From assembly GCF_000737595.1 (NCBI RefSeq), contig NZ_CP006271.1:496001-560000 (forward strand): 64,000 nucleotides of DNA, given 5' to 3'. A program made the translations under genes and the position numbers. A model generated the notes under the pieces. That model made no database searches. It had not been told where the DNA came from and saw nothing but the letters and a program-made list of their open reading frames with translations. Below, piece after piece: positions 63,489-64,000 of the stretch. Positions within the stretch are counted from its first letter, which is position 1. Each line of letters starts with the position of its first letter. The stretch comes from Synechococcus sp. KORDI-52. Its GTDB lineage: Bacteria > Cyanobacteriota > Cyanobacteriia > PCC-6307 > Cyanobiaceae.

Positions 63489-64000
63489 CTACAACGCGAC
63501 CGACTCAGTTGGTTTGGCAGCTGTCGTTCCGTTCTTTGGCATCGGACCCAGCTTCACACCTTCGGGGTAGTACTTCCATCCATCACGGATCCGAACGCTG
63601 CTGTCCCAGGGGAGTTTGTATTCGCCTTTGGCCAGGTCTTCAACCCAGGTGAGGTAGTTTTCTTTTTCGCCACCAGGCTTGCCCACATAGGCACGGCATC
63701 CAAGGTTGAAGATGTTGTTTTCGAGCGCCCAATTTTCCCTTGCCTTGTCAACAAGACGCGGGAATAGCTCTGCTGTAACGATCTCCCAGGGGTTCCGATG
63801 CCCTTGTTGGATGACGTTACCGTCGTAGTTGCAAACTGTTCCTTCGCCAAAGTAGTAAAACACACCATCGTATCCAGCAAGGTTCACCGAAATCGTGTAC
63901 ATCAGATTTTGCCAAGCATTGGTTCGGTTGGTCCAGATCCACTGATCATTCACTTGGGTTGAGTAACCAGAAATGCGGATGTAGACGTTCGCCCCCTTGT
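63489..64000 (-). CDS. Aliphatic amidase / formamidase of the AmiE-AmiF type (partial)
   Basis: The C-terminal ~170 residues of a nitrilase-superfamily amidase; the 5' part with the Glu-Lys-Cys triad is off the right edge. '[20 protein letters not shown]' continues from the edge, and '[21 protein letters not shown]' and '[21 protein letters not shown]' match the AmiE/AmiF C-terminal half. The tail '[20 protein letters not shown]' is as in cyanobacterial members. It would release ammonium from formamide or short amides, paralleling fmdA downstream on the same strand. Confidence 0.85.
   Translation of the reverse strand, partial: KGANVYIRISGYSTQVNDQWIWTNRTNAWQNLMYTISVNLAGYDGVFYYFGEGTVCNYDGNVIQQGHRNPWEIVTAELFPRLVDKARENWALENNIFNLGCRAYVGKPGGEKENYLTWVEDLAKGEYKLPWDSSVRIRDGWKYYPEGVKLGPMPKNGTTAAKPTESVAL

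Overview
The window reads as a GC-rich chromosome segment of a marine picocyanobacterium, most likely Synechococcus of the open-ocean/coastal group. The evidence is a PsbQ-type photosystem II subunit, a Tic20-family protein, a ferredoxin-type nitrite reductase, NarB/NarM-type nitrate reductase genes, an NNP-family nitrate permease, a cyanase and urea ABC transporter genes, in the dense, heavily overlapping layout of these genomes. Species assignment is inference from gene content; no alignment was run. No tRNA, rRNA, IS element, prophage or CRISPR array was seen.

Left part (1-20.4 kb), mostly housekeeping: a partial Tic20-family gene, aroE, dnaK, an FAD-dependent amino-acid/glycine oxidase-like gene, psbQ, purU, an O-antigen ligase-family membrane protein, a radical SAM protein, a ClC channel/antiporter, acnB, a class I DAHP synthase, a phytol/polyprenol-kinase-like protein, a group 2 sigma-70 factor, ppk, an MFS exporter, a GNAT acetyltransferase and a TrpD2-like phosphoribosyltransferase-fold protein.

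Middle part (20.4-38.5 kb), inorganic nitrogen and molybdenum cofactor: cynS; a run nirA - 44-aa ORF - formate/nitrite transporter - HEAT-repeat protein; siroheme synthesis (CbiX-like chelatase and uroporphyrinogen methyltransferase) for NirA; moaB/mog, moaD, moaE, moeA, moaC, mobA and moaA for the cofactor of NarB; narM, narB and the nitrate permease. A Tat-exported beta-carbonic anhydrase is translationally coupled to moaC.

Right part (38.6-64 kb), organic nitrogen: a cupin protein, then an alpha-E / circularly permuted ATP-grasp / transglutaminase trio. Next is a cluster of a sodium:solute symporter flanked by two overlapping one-helix proteins, a carbamoyltransferase that keeps the carbamoyl-phosphate motifs but lacks the aspartate-binding loop of PyrB, an AsnB-like amidotransferase, an M20 carbamoylase-type hydrolase and a DUF1028 predicted Ntn-hydrolase. 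The full urease system follows (ureDABC with a coupled glutamine amidotransferase leftward, ureEFG rightward), then urtABCDE, then a formamide module (fmdB, fmdA and an AmiE/AmiF-type amidase cut by the right edge). Together these would convert nitrate, nitrite, cyanate, urea and formamide to ammonium. Candidate NtcA operators occur before nirA, urtA and a few other genes, but exact GTA-N8-TAC matches are also expected by chance at this window size.

The best candidate for an undescribed system is the 42.6-49.7 kb cluster (symporter, two mini-proteins, altered carbamoyltransferase, AsnB, M20, DUF1028). Notable cis features are an intrinsic terminator between urtA and urtB, another between the nitrate permease gene and narB, and a perfect 36-bp palindrome built from C11 and G14 tracts behind urtE.
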